DNA from: Seriola aureovittata
Taxonomy: Eukaryota; Chordata; Actinopteri; Carangiformes; Carangidae
DNA: 64,000 bases
NCBI RefSeq assembly: GCF_021018895.1
Contig: NC_079369.1
Location: 4,556,694 to 4,620,693, forward strand
Direction: 5' to 3'
Shown here one piece after another: positions 1-11,500 of the stretch (within the stretch, counting starts at the first letter, position 1; every line of letters starts with the position of its first letter). A model generated the notes under the pieces. It did not search any database and was not told the DNA's origin. It worked only from the letters and a program-made list of their open reading frames with translations. The position numbers were made by a program, and so were the translations under genes.

Positions 1-1011
1 AGGACCTGTCAGCCGGAGTGAACGGAGCCAGCCATGCGTGTTGTGCAACATGACCCGCTGTTGTTAAACCTTGTCAACATATTAACCTGAATTCCCCAGT
101 CATTATGGGCTGAATTGGCTACACAAGAAATAAGAAAAAAAAAATGTACACATATTGTATGTGTAATTGAAAAAAAAAAAAAAATGTTGGGTAGTTTTTC
201 TCAAGCACATTTAACAAGGAGCGTGACGTCATAATGTCCCAAGACCTGGTTTAGACAATAAAAGCTTGAATGAAAACAATTATGTACAAGCTGCACTTAC
301 ATGTTGAAATATATCCACCTCCTCCTGATACATGCCTGCTTTTTAAAAGGTTAAAGCTGAGAGTTTCAGGTGTTAAATATTAAATTACGTTGCTGAAAGC
401 CAGCTCAAAAATCATGAGTCACGGGATGTGTGATCGTTTCATGTGGACAAACAAAAATAAAGAGGTTTGACAAGAGGAGAAAGATTGTTTTGGGAGGGCC
501 AAGAGGTTCATCTGAGGCACATTTGATCCTTGTCAAAATATATTGATTCATGTTGTTTCAAGAGACAGTTGATGTCTTCCTTAATTTCTGACTGGCCATC
601 TGGACTGACTGATGAGGGGAGACTCCTGTTTTCTTTGTAGGTGAAGAGCTAATATGTCAAAGAGCTAATGAGTCAGCTCATGAGTATGAAAGTGACCATT
701 TGCCATAAAACTGACATATGCCCTGAAACTTCACTACATGATGATTTGAAAAAGAAAAAAAAAGAATCTTTGCATTGTATTTTATATGTATGCTACACAT
801 ACATTATATAGCATAGGTAGGGTCTGCATGAGTTGAGTGGCCGAGCTCTGGATGTAGACTGGGCCATAGGTTTCATGAATTTCCCCTCAGCCACAATCAG
901 TGCAACCGAGTTTCCTTTGCTGTATCCAGAGGTGAATAATTTATAGGAGGATAAAAGCATTTGTGGTAGAGAGCTAGACAGTCAGACAGTAGAAGGAGGC
1001 TGGCTGGGAAT
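1..1011. other. Intergenic, no gene seen
   Basis: No open frame with coding character or splice-site pair is visible. The stretch is A/T-rich with short A runs near 137-183. A full palindromic CRE octamer, TGACGTCA, lies at 224-231. The part from about 840 to 960 has the mixed, low-CpG composition of conserved non-coding DNA, but this cannot be shown without an alignment. It lies downstream of the 3' end of znf644. Confidence 0.5.
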
Positions 1012-1025
1012 CCCCCCCCCCCCCC
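1012..1025. repeat. Poly-C run followed by CT-rich tract
   Basis: Fourteen C in a row lead into a pyrimidine-rich stretch (CTCTCT, CCCTCC, CCACCC) to about 1080. It is a simple low-complexity tract. Confidence 0.85.
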
Positions 1026-1084
1026 TCTCTCTCATCCCCTCCTTCCCACCCACTCAACCCCCCTCCATCCCACCCCAACCGAGC

Positions 1085-1300
1085 TCGCCCCTTGCCGCGT
1101 GGTGGCCTTGCACGATACCTCCTCGGACGGCTGCTTGAAGTGCAAATCTGTGTTCCAACTTGTTCCCGGTGCCTGTCAGCATGTTTTCCTCTTGTCAGCA
1201 GCGACTGAGTGTGGGCCTGTGTCACCCTTGTACCACCGCTGTAACAGGATCATTGACAGGCCAGTGACACTGCCCAACCAGATAATGGAAACCTATTGAT
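1085..1300. other. Candidate conserved non-coding element
   Basis: This is a stretch of balanced composition without simple repeats, set between pyrimidine-rich tracts. The only frame is a 66-residue open frame on the plus strand with no recognisable domain. Composition and position beside a developmental zinc-finger gene suggest a regulatory element, but nothing in the sequence proves it. Confidence 0.25.
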
Positions 1301-1689
1301 TTTTCTTCTTTTTTCCTTTTTCTTTTTTTTCTTTTTCACACAGGCAGTCTGTGAGACTTATGGATAACTGGTCAAAGGACGGGTCATGATCAATGGTCCT
1401 GATCTCCGGATCTCTGCTGCCACAGACAATGAATGGGGGGGAAAAACATGAGACTGGCTGACAGAAAAAAGTCCTATTAGTTGGTGCACTCATCTCAGGA
1501 CGCTGCAACACACATTATAAAAACAAACTGGTACTATTTTCATTAAATAACTCTGAGTTTAAAATATATTTCAGACGCTAATATACAAACATAAGTCAAG
1601 TTTTTTTTTTTCTCCCAGTGGTTCCTCCCGTTTTAATTTTTGCTAAATCAATAGTAAGTGTTACTTTTGACTGAAGTGCAGGTTGTCTC

Positions 1690-2215
1690 TGTTTTGTGTG
1701 TACAGGGGTTTGGCGTTTGCAGTTTTAATGGAGCAATCTCCAGAGAGGAGGCCCCCTTTGATACCCATGGCAATGATAAGCATGCAGTGGCTGCCTACCA
1801 TTGGACCCCCATGGCAGATGGCAAGTGTGCGTCCTGCAACAACACATTTCTTTATGTCAGCCTTGTCCCTCTTTCTCTCTCCCTCTCCCTTTCTCTCTCT
1901 CTCTCTCTTTCTCCAGCCAGTGGAATAATGAAAAGCCCAATTCTGGTCATGGCTAACTCAATCTCATTATAATCTCTCCTTTTTTATTCATTCGGCCCCT
2001 TGGGATGCTGTCTGCCAGCGATGTGGCTTTCAACCTCCAGAGAGAACATCTTTTGAAACAGCCAGGAGACCTAATGAAGTCACAGAGTGGCACAATTATT
2101 TCCCAAAGAAGGAGCATTAATGTACTTCAAAATTCCCTCCGGAGAAGCATGATGACAATTGGTTTGTACAGCTTTGATCGCTGCTTTAAATACTGCCCAA
2201 GATAAACTGCAGGGT
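1690..2215. other. Candidate conserved non-coding element pair around a CT microsatellite
   Basis: Two blocks of complex, A/T-balanced sequence (about 1700-1850 and 1920-2215) flank a CT-rich microsatellite at about 1866-1915. Overlapping short open frames here do not resemble any protein. The texture, with ATTA/TAAT cores and an absence of CpG and simple repeats, is like enhancers around developmental genes. In many vertebrates barhl2 lies on this side of znf644, so a barhl2 or znf644 enhancer is possible. This is inference only. Confidence 0.3.
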
Positions 2216-3670
2216 TAGCCCCCTTTGCCACTGGTAAGTAGAAAACCCAGAAGTGGCTATCAAGCACTGGATACATCAAACACTCAGCCTGTAAAGCTAC
2301 AAACCGGAGTTTAAAATAGCACATAGCCCTAAAAATTACTTCCTGATGGGAATTATAGTGCAAAGTGACACTGGAATCTGTATCTTTTTACCCGAAAGCT
2401 TTGCAACTAAATTATTGTTAAACATAACAAATAAAACTGGATCATGTTTCGCGGGCGGGGGGGAACGGTTCGTTAGCACATAACACACCTTTAAACAACA
2501 GACTCCAGCTGCTGCTGAAACTCTGTAATTAAAGTTTATCAGATACTTTCCCCTTGATATGAAATGAGTTTTAACCTCAACTAATTAGTCTGTTGTTTGA
2601 GTTTGTTTATGCTACGGCTACAACAACACGGCCATCGACACAACTGTCGGCAGTGAAGTGAAGTACGAACAGGGAGTAACAGATCACATGACCAACACTC
2701 GACAACTTTGCGTTTTCTTCCATAAAATCTACCAGAAATTCATTGTTTTTATTTTGCTACCATATCATTACTGCAGTGTACCTCCCACACATCACCTGTT
2801 AAACCAGTGTTCACATATTCTCTTTTTCTTGCTGACGATGATGATGATGATGACAACACTATACCAATACACATATAGCAAAACCAAACAAAGATAATCC
2901 TGGAAATACAACAGAGTCATTGCAGATGTTACACTTTAATTTTAGTGTGATCCATAGTATTTTCTTGTTTCTGTGTAAAGCTGCAGAAAGATTCAGTTTT
3001 AACCTTCTTGTGTTTTTGCTTTTGAGCTCCACATAAAACAAAAAAATGTGTCCATTTGTTTCCACCGATCAATCGCCATGACTATCAGGCTTCAACTGTA
3101 CATCCAAAGTCTTCATCAGACACTTTGCCGAACTGTTTCACACACTTGTCAAACCTTTTGTCCACTTCACCAAAAACTATTATTACCAACCAGTTCCCAT
3201 GAGTTACTACTAACATCAACATCCCATTGTTCATTTAACTCAGCAACACTGACTTTGATTTTGTATGTTTGGCTGATTAAGTATAATTCACTAAATTTAT
3301 AGTAGTGACGCTTTGTATCATGCATGTTGTTTATTAATGCCACTGATTTCTAAGTTAAACTTGAAATCTAAAAACAATCGAAGCTCAGTAGAGAAGATAT
3401 ATATTATATAGAAATTATTACATAATTTGATAACTTGTACGCTAATAATACAAATCAGGGTATTACTGTATATTTCGGAGTGCTACAATTTTAAACTCTC
3501 AAGTGTAACAAGTTGAATATTTCAAGGAAAAATAGATAGATAAATAAATACATAAAATGCCTAATCTTTTATGACATCTGGTCATACAACCAGGGTAAAT
3601 ATTTCTTTAATTTAGTTAAAGTTTTACAGTGTGAAATGTGAAAAACTGGGGAGCAATATATACATTTACA
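2216..3670. other. Intergenic, no gene seen
   Basis: The sequence is A/T-rich with short chance open frames and no coherent coding exon or splice pair. A small GAT triplet repeat lies near 2838-2852. Nothing else was recognised. Confidence 0.5.
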
Positions 3671-3671
3671 T

Positions 3672-4053
3672 TCGTTCAATACACTCAGTTTATCAGGAAC
3701 ACCTAGCTAAAAACAAATGCAGTCGAAGCCAACAGTCCTTCAGAAAATCCTCCTCCATGAAGGTTATAGTGTTGAGTTCGAATTGTGTTGACTCGATAAT
3801 GTGATCATTTTGGAGGCTGTAATTTGTGCTGCTGTTGAATTTAATCGCATTATACAGAGAGGTGTGCCTGTTGTTTGGCCCCTCGCTTATTGATTTGTAT
3901 AGAGTGGGCAAAATAATAGGAACACCTGTCAACATAACACATGCAGTTCAACGGTACCGCAAAATACACGACTCGACTCGACTCAAGCTGAACATTTTAA
4001 CCTCCATGAAGCAGGGCTTTCTGCAGGGCTGTTGGGTTAGACCGCACAACTGA
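3672..4053. repeat. Inverted, self-similar non-autonomous DNA-transposon remnant
   Basis: Two diverged copies of one roughly 60-bp module lie in opposite orientation at about 3727-3790 and 3968-4033. When translated, the minus frame of the first and the plus frame of the second give the same peptide pattern (ESTQFELN... and DSTRLKLN..., each ending in a DCW/GCW motif). Outside them lie near-copies of an end motif, TTTATCAGGAACACCT near 3688 and AATAATAGGAACACCTG near 3913. The same end motif and module recur at 15350-15870. The family name is not known to me. Confidence 0.6.
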
Positions 4054-4850
4054 CAACTGAATGTATAATAATGATTTTCTCTTTCTATATGGATTAATCA
4101 AACTCTTTGAAGTGTGGGGTGAATTTTTTTGATAATGCGTTCAGCTGACTCAACCACATACAGTGGGTGCGCTAAGGAGGACAAACTGTAGCTGATATAT
4201 ACAATGTACACACAGGAAAAAAAGAATGTCTTCTTCCCTGCTTGATTAGTTGAACAGTGAAAATGTAAAAAAAAAAGAAGAAGAAAAAATAGAAAAATTA
4301 GAATTTAAGTGCACCAGTTCAAACTGATATGCCATCTTTGTGCATTGCATAGCCCGTTCTCCTGTCTGAAAGTATCAAACTGTCTCTGCTAAGCGGCAAA
4401 ATAAGCACCAAGTTGTGAGGAATTGTGTTAAAGTTTGGAGGACAGGTTACGGGGCATGTTCTGTATATGTTCAGTGCAAATATGTCACTAATTACAAGAC
4501 ATCCTTCCTCACGTGAGAACCGAAGCCTTCAGACATACAGAGCTGCAACAATGAGGGGAAAAAAAATAACAATATATCATTATAACTGTAAAATCTTTCT
4601 CGTGATAACCAGATCACGAAAAAAGACGCCGATATCGCAGCCGCGACGAGGGCCAGGTTTCAGAAATTGCAGTGATGGTTGAAGGTTGAGCAGCAGAATA
4701 AACAATGACGGAGCAAGTTGTCTCAACATAATGCAGCATGTTGAATGTCACTTTGATTAAGAGGACTCTCTGCTACAGGCACAGAGAGGTGTGATCCTAC
4801 AAAGCATCCGCAAACTAATGACAGCCCCTTGTACACTGCTTAAAAAGAGC
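4054..4850. other. Intergenic, downstream flank of znf644
   Basis: A/T-rich sequence with no gene. It includes an A/G run at 4268-4296 and an 85-residue open frame (4425-4682) without coding character. The part next to 4850 may include the transcript end of znf644. Confidence 0.4.
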
Positions 4851-5413
4851 ACACTATTTATTTTATGTTGGCTCTAAGAGAAAGTGAGACATGACCGTCA
4901 TTCAATATAGCAGTGGCAATATTCCTCTTATGGCAAAAAGTTTCTTATAAAAAGTAAGATATTGAGATTTTTTTTCAGTTATTGGCATAGAAAGTCAGAT
5001 ATTTGGATATTTTTTTTCATTTTATAATTGTAATCTTTTCTCATTTTTACAAACTAGTTTGTCATAATAACAAGGCACTTTTTTCTTATCATGACAAACA
5101 ATGCAGACCAGCTTGAGTTGGAGAAATATGTTTATCTTTTGCCACGGTTATGTTCAAATTAAACTAGATAGATAGATCCTAAAAGATAAATCTTAAAAGT
5201 TGTATTAACTAAGTGGATAAGGCAAAGCATAGCATTGTAATATCCTATAATAAAGTTATTGCTTATATATACAGTATTATTTATATATAAGATTTTAAAG
5301 TATTCTGAATTAACTATTATATACTTCTATCAGCAGTCGCAGATTACTTTAAAATAATGAGTGGTATTAAATATTGTGCAAATTCAGATTTCACATTCCA
5401 GGCCGGTGCAACT
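4840..5413 (-). other. Probable znf644 3' UTR
   Basis: A/T-rich sequence directly after the znf644 stop. Its end is set by the AATAAA at 4857-4862, but longer or shorter forms cannot be excluded without transcript data. Confidence 0.4.
4857..4862 (-). terminator. Candidate znf644 polyadenylation signal
   Basis: This is AATAAA on the minus strand, the first canonical hexamer after the znf644 stop codon. It is followed (at lower coordinates) by GT-rich sequence near 4815-4845 that could serve as the downstream element. Use of this site would give a 3' UTR of about 0.56 kb. A TATAAA variant near 5280 is an alternative. Confidence 0.45.
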
Positions 5414-5591
5414 CTACACAGTGCCTGGGTGCTCTTGAGTCATGCTTATTTGTATTTTGTGTCGAAGACCCAAAACCTCCACCATCCCTGTTCCTGAGTG
5501 GGGCACGTCAGTGTGCAGAAGGTGCCTCTGTAAATGCTTGATCCAGTCCTCCTGGATGGACAGGGGACCCTGGAAGACCAGGTCACAGAAT
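5414..5591 (-). CDS. znf644: znf644 terminal coding exon
   Basis: The acceptor ctttacctttgcag|ATTCTG starts 178 nt ending in TAG at 5414-5416. It encodes residues 1114-1172: [17 protein letters not shown], then IKHLQRH, then the tail GTGMVEV, close to the end of both human ZNF644 and WIZ. This extended C2H2 unit has 16 residues between its second cysteine and first histidine, and in WIZ this region is reported to contact G9a/GLP. The open frame upstream of the acceptor (to 5716) is intronic. Confidence 0.93.
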
Positions 5592-8500
5592 CTGCAAAGG
5601 TAAAGAAAGGGAGAAACAGTCACTGCTACTACACGCAAACATTTTCCTCCAGTCAGAAAATGTAAGATGTTCTCTGTTGTATTAATATCTCTCCACCCCT
5701 CAGTTACAGATTCCATATGTACAGGGAGTGGCCTGGGTCAGGTGATGTGCCTAGTGTATTACTCTGACAAGGGAGTTCGTAGACGTCCTCAATTTACTCT
5801 GAAGAAGGGAAGCTGTTGTCTACTGACTACATGGTGTCTTGACAGTGTCTCACCCTTAAGCCAGTTGAGTGGTTTCCCAAGCAGCTGTGGACTATAAACC
5901 TCTCGCAGGAAAACACTGACAAAAAGAAAAAAAAAGCCACTGCTTCCATGTTTGCACTCTGAAACGAGTTGTTGATTTTTTGACATTTCAGATATCGCAT
6001 GTGGTGCGGCCCGTTGTTTAGGTGGATATGGGCCTGGAATCTGGGAGAGGATAGGTGCAATAGCTGTGGTTGAAAGGCCGCACCTTTTTAGCTCTGGGGT
6101 GCCCCTCATCGTCGGGGATTTTCTTGGCTGGTTCCCCTTTCTGATATTTTGAGAGTCTGGCCTGTTTACTCCAGTTTTGGCAGATTCTGATTTTCAATCA
6201 ATACAGCTCAAATGTATGTTCATAATAAAACAGTCACTATTAAGTATTAAGTAACAAGGTGAGGGGTCTCTCTCTCTCTCTCTATGAATAAGGGGAAACT
6301 AATTATTTCTGGTTATAAATCTTCACTTCTTGGATCCACACATGCACAGGTGAGGTAAGCGGCGTGGCGCTAGTTTTAGCCGCTTTGCCTTTGCTAGCTT
6401 CTTGAAATTGGACATGTTGAGTAGGGTGATGGTGTTTTACGGGTCTCATTAAGTTTGTCGTTCCAAATGTTTTTGTGGTTGTTCCTCCGTGGCTTACTTT
6501 GGCCAGCAGCGACAAGCATCCAGCTGGCTTTGCTAGCGCATGCACAGTTGATGCACTTGCAGCGCACACATTCCACACAGTCACACATTTTAGGCCGTAT
6601 ATGGACGTCTGAACTGAGGCCCGTGCAGACCTTTGCAGCCGCACAGATACGGAACATGTATTTTACATGCGTTCCAGTTGCATGGCCGATGAGCTATCGG
6701 CCCTGTGCCTGTGTATGAAATCTGTAACTGGGTGGAGAGATTTCTCGCTGCCTACACGTGTAACCTTCCATTCTTTGTACCTGCAGGTGAGTGTGTAAAT
6801 CTGAGAGTTCAAGGAGGGTAAAATCTTCTTTTTCAGCCCAGGCCTTGGTCTCGGCTTCTTCTGCTTATAATCATAGCCTAAAATACAAAACAGCACACTG
6901 CTTTATCTGAGGCAGTGTATTAGGTTATCACTGACAGGCAAAATATAAATAAATAATCTCACAGCCAATAATCTATTCTAGTCAAAATCTCATTTGTTAA
7001 AGTGAGATGTATGTCTCCCAATGCAGCATTCATCCAAAAATATTCTTCTTAATTTTGTTCTGCAGATCGAGCCACTTAATCGATGTTAATCTTACATTCT
7101 GACATTTTTTCTACAATTTTTATCGCGTGACATTTTTCCTTTTTCAGAAACTTACCCGGTTCTTCAAATACAGCAATCCTCTTCCTGCATGCATAGGCCT
7201 GAAGATGACCAGACAGACTGACAGCAGTGGGGAAGTTGCTGTTACACTCAATACAAATCTCACTTGAATCACATTCCCCTGAAAGATAGAACATGGAAAA
7301 AATAAATTAAACTCAAGGGGGAAAAAGGCAAATGGGTGTGGTTATATTTTCCACCTGCTTTGTCTTTATGCTTTAATGGGAATTAGTATTGGATGATGTT
7401 CACTTTGAGACTGTTTATCTGATACTTATGCCTAAAATCAAGGTTTAGGATCATCAAAAGTTACATAGCATTTTAAGGAGAGAGGCACTGTAGGATAGCG
7501 TTTTGAGTTCATGCAGTAATTTTATTATCAGGCAAAAACTGTTAGTCCCAGTGTGATCTTAAGTCTTCTTCCACCTGGTTTCATTGCAAACATCTGATTT
7601 GCACTCTCCTGTTTGAAAAGTGTTACCGGTAAAGTTTAACACAATCTTGTGTCTTCAGGGGGGCCATTTTCACATACACCACCTCATGAGAGTCACGCAG
7701 GATTCATAAACTACACACAAAAAATAAATAAATAAAAGAAATCACAGATCTGTTAGTCTTATAACAGAAAACCGGCAGCGATACTGCTGCACTCCATTAC
7801 TTGTAATAAATACCCAGAAATGGGATGGTTAAGTGGTTTTCCCAAAACATTAAACATTAAAATTAAATAACCTGATTTGATTTTTTAAAGTAATTTCAGC
7901 TTAAAGAGGAGATAAAAACAGTGTCCCATTGATTTTCTTCATATAAATAATATAAATGTTGATTAAAAATGGTGTAATATAATGTATCTAATAGTATAAT
8001 AGAAACCGGAATCCAAATCAGTTTTCAGGGCAGGACACAGAGCAGACAGCCATCTTTGGGAGTACATTTAAGCTGCCACTATAACACTACAATAATGACA
8101 AGCGCTGTAATATTCAGTTTAAAATAAAACTCAACAAAGAGCAGTTTGATTCTAAATCTTCACCAACATCTTTCTCAGTCCCTGACTGAAAGTTTGATTT
8201 GGACAGACATTAATCAAAATCGTGCAAACACGGATGATGGGCTTCCAACTCGACATCAAGAGAATCTCATGATTTTTTAATATGAACTTCAAAAACACTT
8301 GGTGACATTCAAGCGACAATATGTGTTGTTTTCTTTCTCCCACAAATCAAATGATTGTGAACCATTCTCACACTGTTTAACCGGCTTCCCCCTGCAGAAT
8401 ACAGGTATCTGTACTGAGAAACTGTAAATTGGTGATAAAATATTGATTAAACAAATGCTATCCCCATTACAATACGTGGTGCATTCCTCTTCAGTCAAAC

Positions 8501-11500
8501 AAAGCTCAAATGCTCCTCTACTGATAATAAGGGGAAACAATACGAGCAGTTTGATTCTACTTTACCGTCATTAAGGCATTGTCAAGTCTTTTCACTGCCA
8601 GATTTCATTCGGGGGTAAAATATTTCACTTTTCTTTGATTGATGATGCCAAAATCTCCTGTTCCAAAATAGTGTTGTCAAGCAAAAGGTATAAAATATAA
8701 TGCACCTGCTGCAATTCAAATTAAGCACCAGACACAGGAGATGAATAATATGCAGTTAAATAACTCTATTCTAACTATTGTACTTTAAGATATAGTGTCC
8801 CATCAAGCAATTCAGACACTGCTATTCTACTGATGATGATAAAATGAGCAAGTGACCATAACTAATATATTATTATAAATCATTTAAGGGATATACGTGT
8901 ATTTGATGAGAATAACTTATGAACTTTAGCCACTGTTAACAACAAAGCAGCTCGCACAAAATACATGTTCTACACATTCGCATAGAATTAACACACGAAT
9001 GATTCAACTGAGTAGTAAATTACTTTATATTTCTTGAAGTTCTTCTTATGTCTATGAGGGATTTTGCAAAAATGTTTACAAATATAGTATAATTTAACCA
9101 ATTTAACCAATTTAACAAATGTAATTTAATCTCCTACTGTAGTTCCTACAGTGTGAAAATCAACTTGCATGGACTCAAAACTTACCTGAGGTGTTTGGCA
9201 GTGATGTAAGTCACTGTATCTGTGGAGTTCACTTCTACTCGTGCTAAAACATACAAAACCTGCTCAGCCATGAAACTGCTCTCAAGCTCAAAGCCTAGGC
9301 CTCCATACCGTGAGTCCAGGCGGGCTCCACACCTGTCATCTGTGTCTCCTCCTTGTAATCTTTGGTCATAACACAGAGCTTCCTGGCTGCATGGGCGTCG
9401 CGGTTGTTTCTCGCTGTGAGCGCCGAACTTTCCCGTCTCGTCTTTAGCAGTTCAACTAAAGTGCTTGAGGAGGCCTTCAGGTCTGTTTGTGCTTCTGCTT
9501 GTGGCTTATTCCTCTCTGAGAAGGCCTGTGCCTCCTGCTTTGGTACAAATCTATCCCCTATGGCATGTGGACGCTTCATTTCATACTGGAGTGTCACTGG
9601 TAGTGCCGCGCGCATCAAGACCAGGCCGCTGCTGCTGATGAACTTCTGAGAGACTGAAGGTCCTGGAGGGAAGTGGTCCTTGTTTAGGATCTGCAGTATG
9701 TTCCCATGTTCCTTTTTGTCCTGTAGCAGCTCATTTAGGATGCACAGCGGGGACTTACTGGTGCTGGTAACACTTCTGCCTATTCGTTTCAGGTGTCCCC
9801 TCACATGGTTGGAGAGGCCAGTCTTAGTATCAAACCAACCCCAGCACAGGGGACATGTGTGCTCTCCTTTTGTTTCTGGCTTAACAGCTGTATTATAAGA
9901 TAAAGTTTGTCACAATAATTGAAATGAAAGGATCAAAACAGTATCCCGTACTGCAGCTGTGACTTTAATTATCATGCATTAGCAAAGAAATTACAGCAGC
10001 CATGCTAAAAAAAAAGGCTAAATCTGTCTTACAACTGAATATAAGTTCACCCAAAATCTAAGTAAGCTGACAATTGCCATTCACCAAGCCCCACCCCCGT
10101 TGGTTACTGTTGCTATGCCTCTTTCAATTCTCACATGGCACATACATTGTTTATAATGACAACCAGATAAATTTGCCGCTTGAAATTTATAGTGATTTTC
10201 AAAATAATGGGTCTTTCATTTCAGACGGAGCTAGACAAAAGTGCTTTTTACTTTCTCACCAAAGAGATGAAAACTCTCGCTGGCAGATTTTATCAACTGT
10301 AGAAAGCTTATTAAGATAATGATAGCTCCATGAGTTGGGTGACAATGCTGCCTTGTAAAACTCGAGGGGAACATACATGATATTGTGCTAAAAGACTGAG
10401 GCTAAAGATAGCATCCTCATTAGTGAATGATCCAGAGAAACTATAAGACACAGCATTTTTCCTATATTGCATTGTAGAACTACTTGGTCCTAATATCATG
10501 TGAGACAATTTTCATTCTTAACCCTGTTTAGCTACTTAGCTTATATAACTTGCCTTGGGATACAGAGTTCATGATGCTTCATCTTTTGTTTAGCAGGATG
10601 TTCAGGATGAACAGAAAAAAGAGCGGACAGAGCTGCAAACATTGGTCCACAACTCTGATATAATAGCATCCAGAACCTGCTCCTGTACGGTGGGGAAATA
10701 CTACACAGTGGAAGTGCCGGCCGTGAATTGGGCTTTTTCTTTTTTCTTTTTAACATAACCTGTACACCACAAGATAATCTATTATGAAATGCGAGGCCTT
10801 GGAGGTAACACTGGGTAGCGTCTGACTCTTGGTAGTACGCTAGGTAGCTGGAAGGACTAATGTTGGAGCAGGTAAACAATGCTGTTTAATCCATTTCTTA
10901 AACTTGTGTATTCATTTGTTTTGAAAAAGGCTAGACAGGCCTGCTGTGCCTGTTGGTTGCTAAACTATGTCTGGACGGTTGCTTTTGGGGGAGGGGTTTA
11001 TCAAACACTCATTCATATCTCCTTTGTTTGAGTTCTGATCGTTTAATTGCCTGTAAGAATAGTTGAAATAAAGCTCGTACCTCTTCTCATTTTCCTCATG
11101 GCGGCGGGGATCCTTCTGCGGGTTCGCGGCTGATGATCACGCAGCGCCACTTGCTCCGGCGAAACCATGTGCCGAGCGTTATAGCTCAAGCCCACGCGAT
11201 GAAGGTGCCCTCGCACGTGATTGGACAGACCCACTCCAGACTCAAAGATGGCGGGGCAGTACGGACAGAGCTTGTGCTCTACCACTTGAGAAGGGGAAAC
11301 AACAAAGCCGTCACTCATAGACGTACAAGGCGACTCTGGGAAATCATCACACACTGTGGTTTCGATATACTCCTCCTTGATTATGAGTTGCTCTATGTCA
11401 CTGCAGTCTTCATCTCCGTCATCTTCATCTGTGAGCTTATGGGCGCTTTGGTCTTTGGCTGAAAACCTCTGCCTCTTTCTGAAATACTTCCGAGCGTACG

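Noticed and set aside
5789..6109. 106-residue minus-strand frame as an extra znf644 exon
   Set aside because: No good acceptor/donor pair in a matching phase and no family similarity; intron.
6303..6657. Cysteine-rich minus-strand frames as zinc-finger coding
   Set aside because: Cysteines do not follow C2H2 spacing, and the block looks like an inserted repeat.
9295..9332. Last 13 residues of the 169-residue open frame
   Set aside because: They follow the donor ATGACAG|gtgtgg, and the next exon restores homology to ZNF644.
11043..11080. Extension of the 920-residue open frame past the donor at 11081
   Set aside because: The donor gtacgag and the phase-1 match to exon 9887 give the family sequence; the extra residues are intron.
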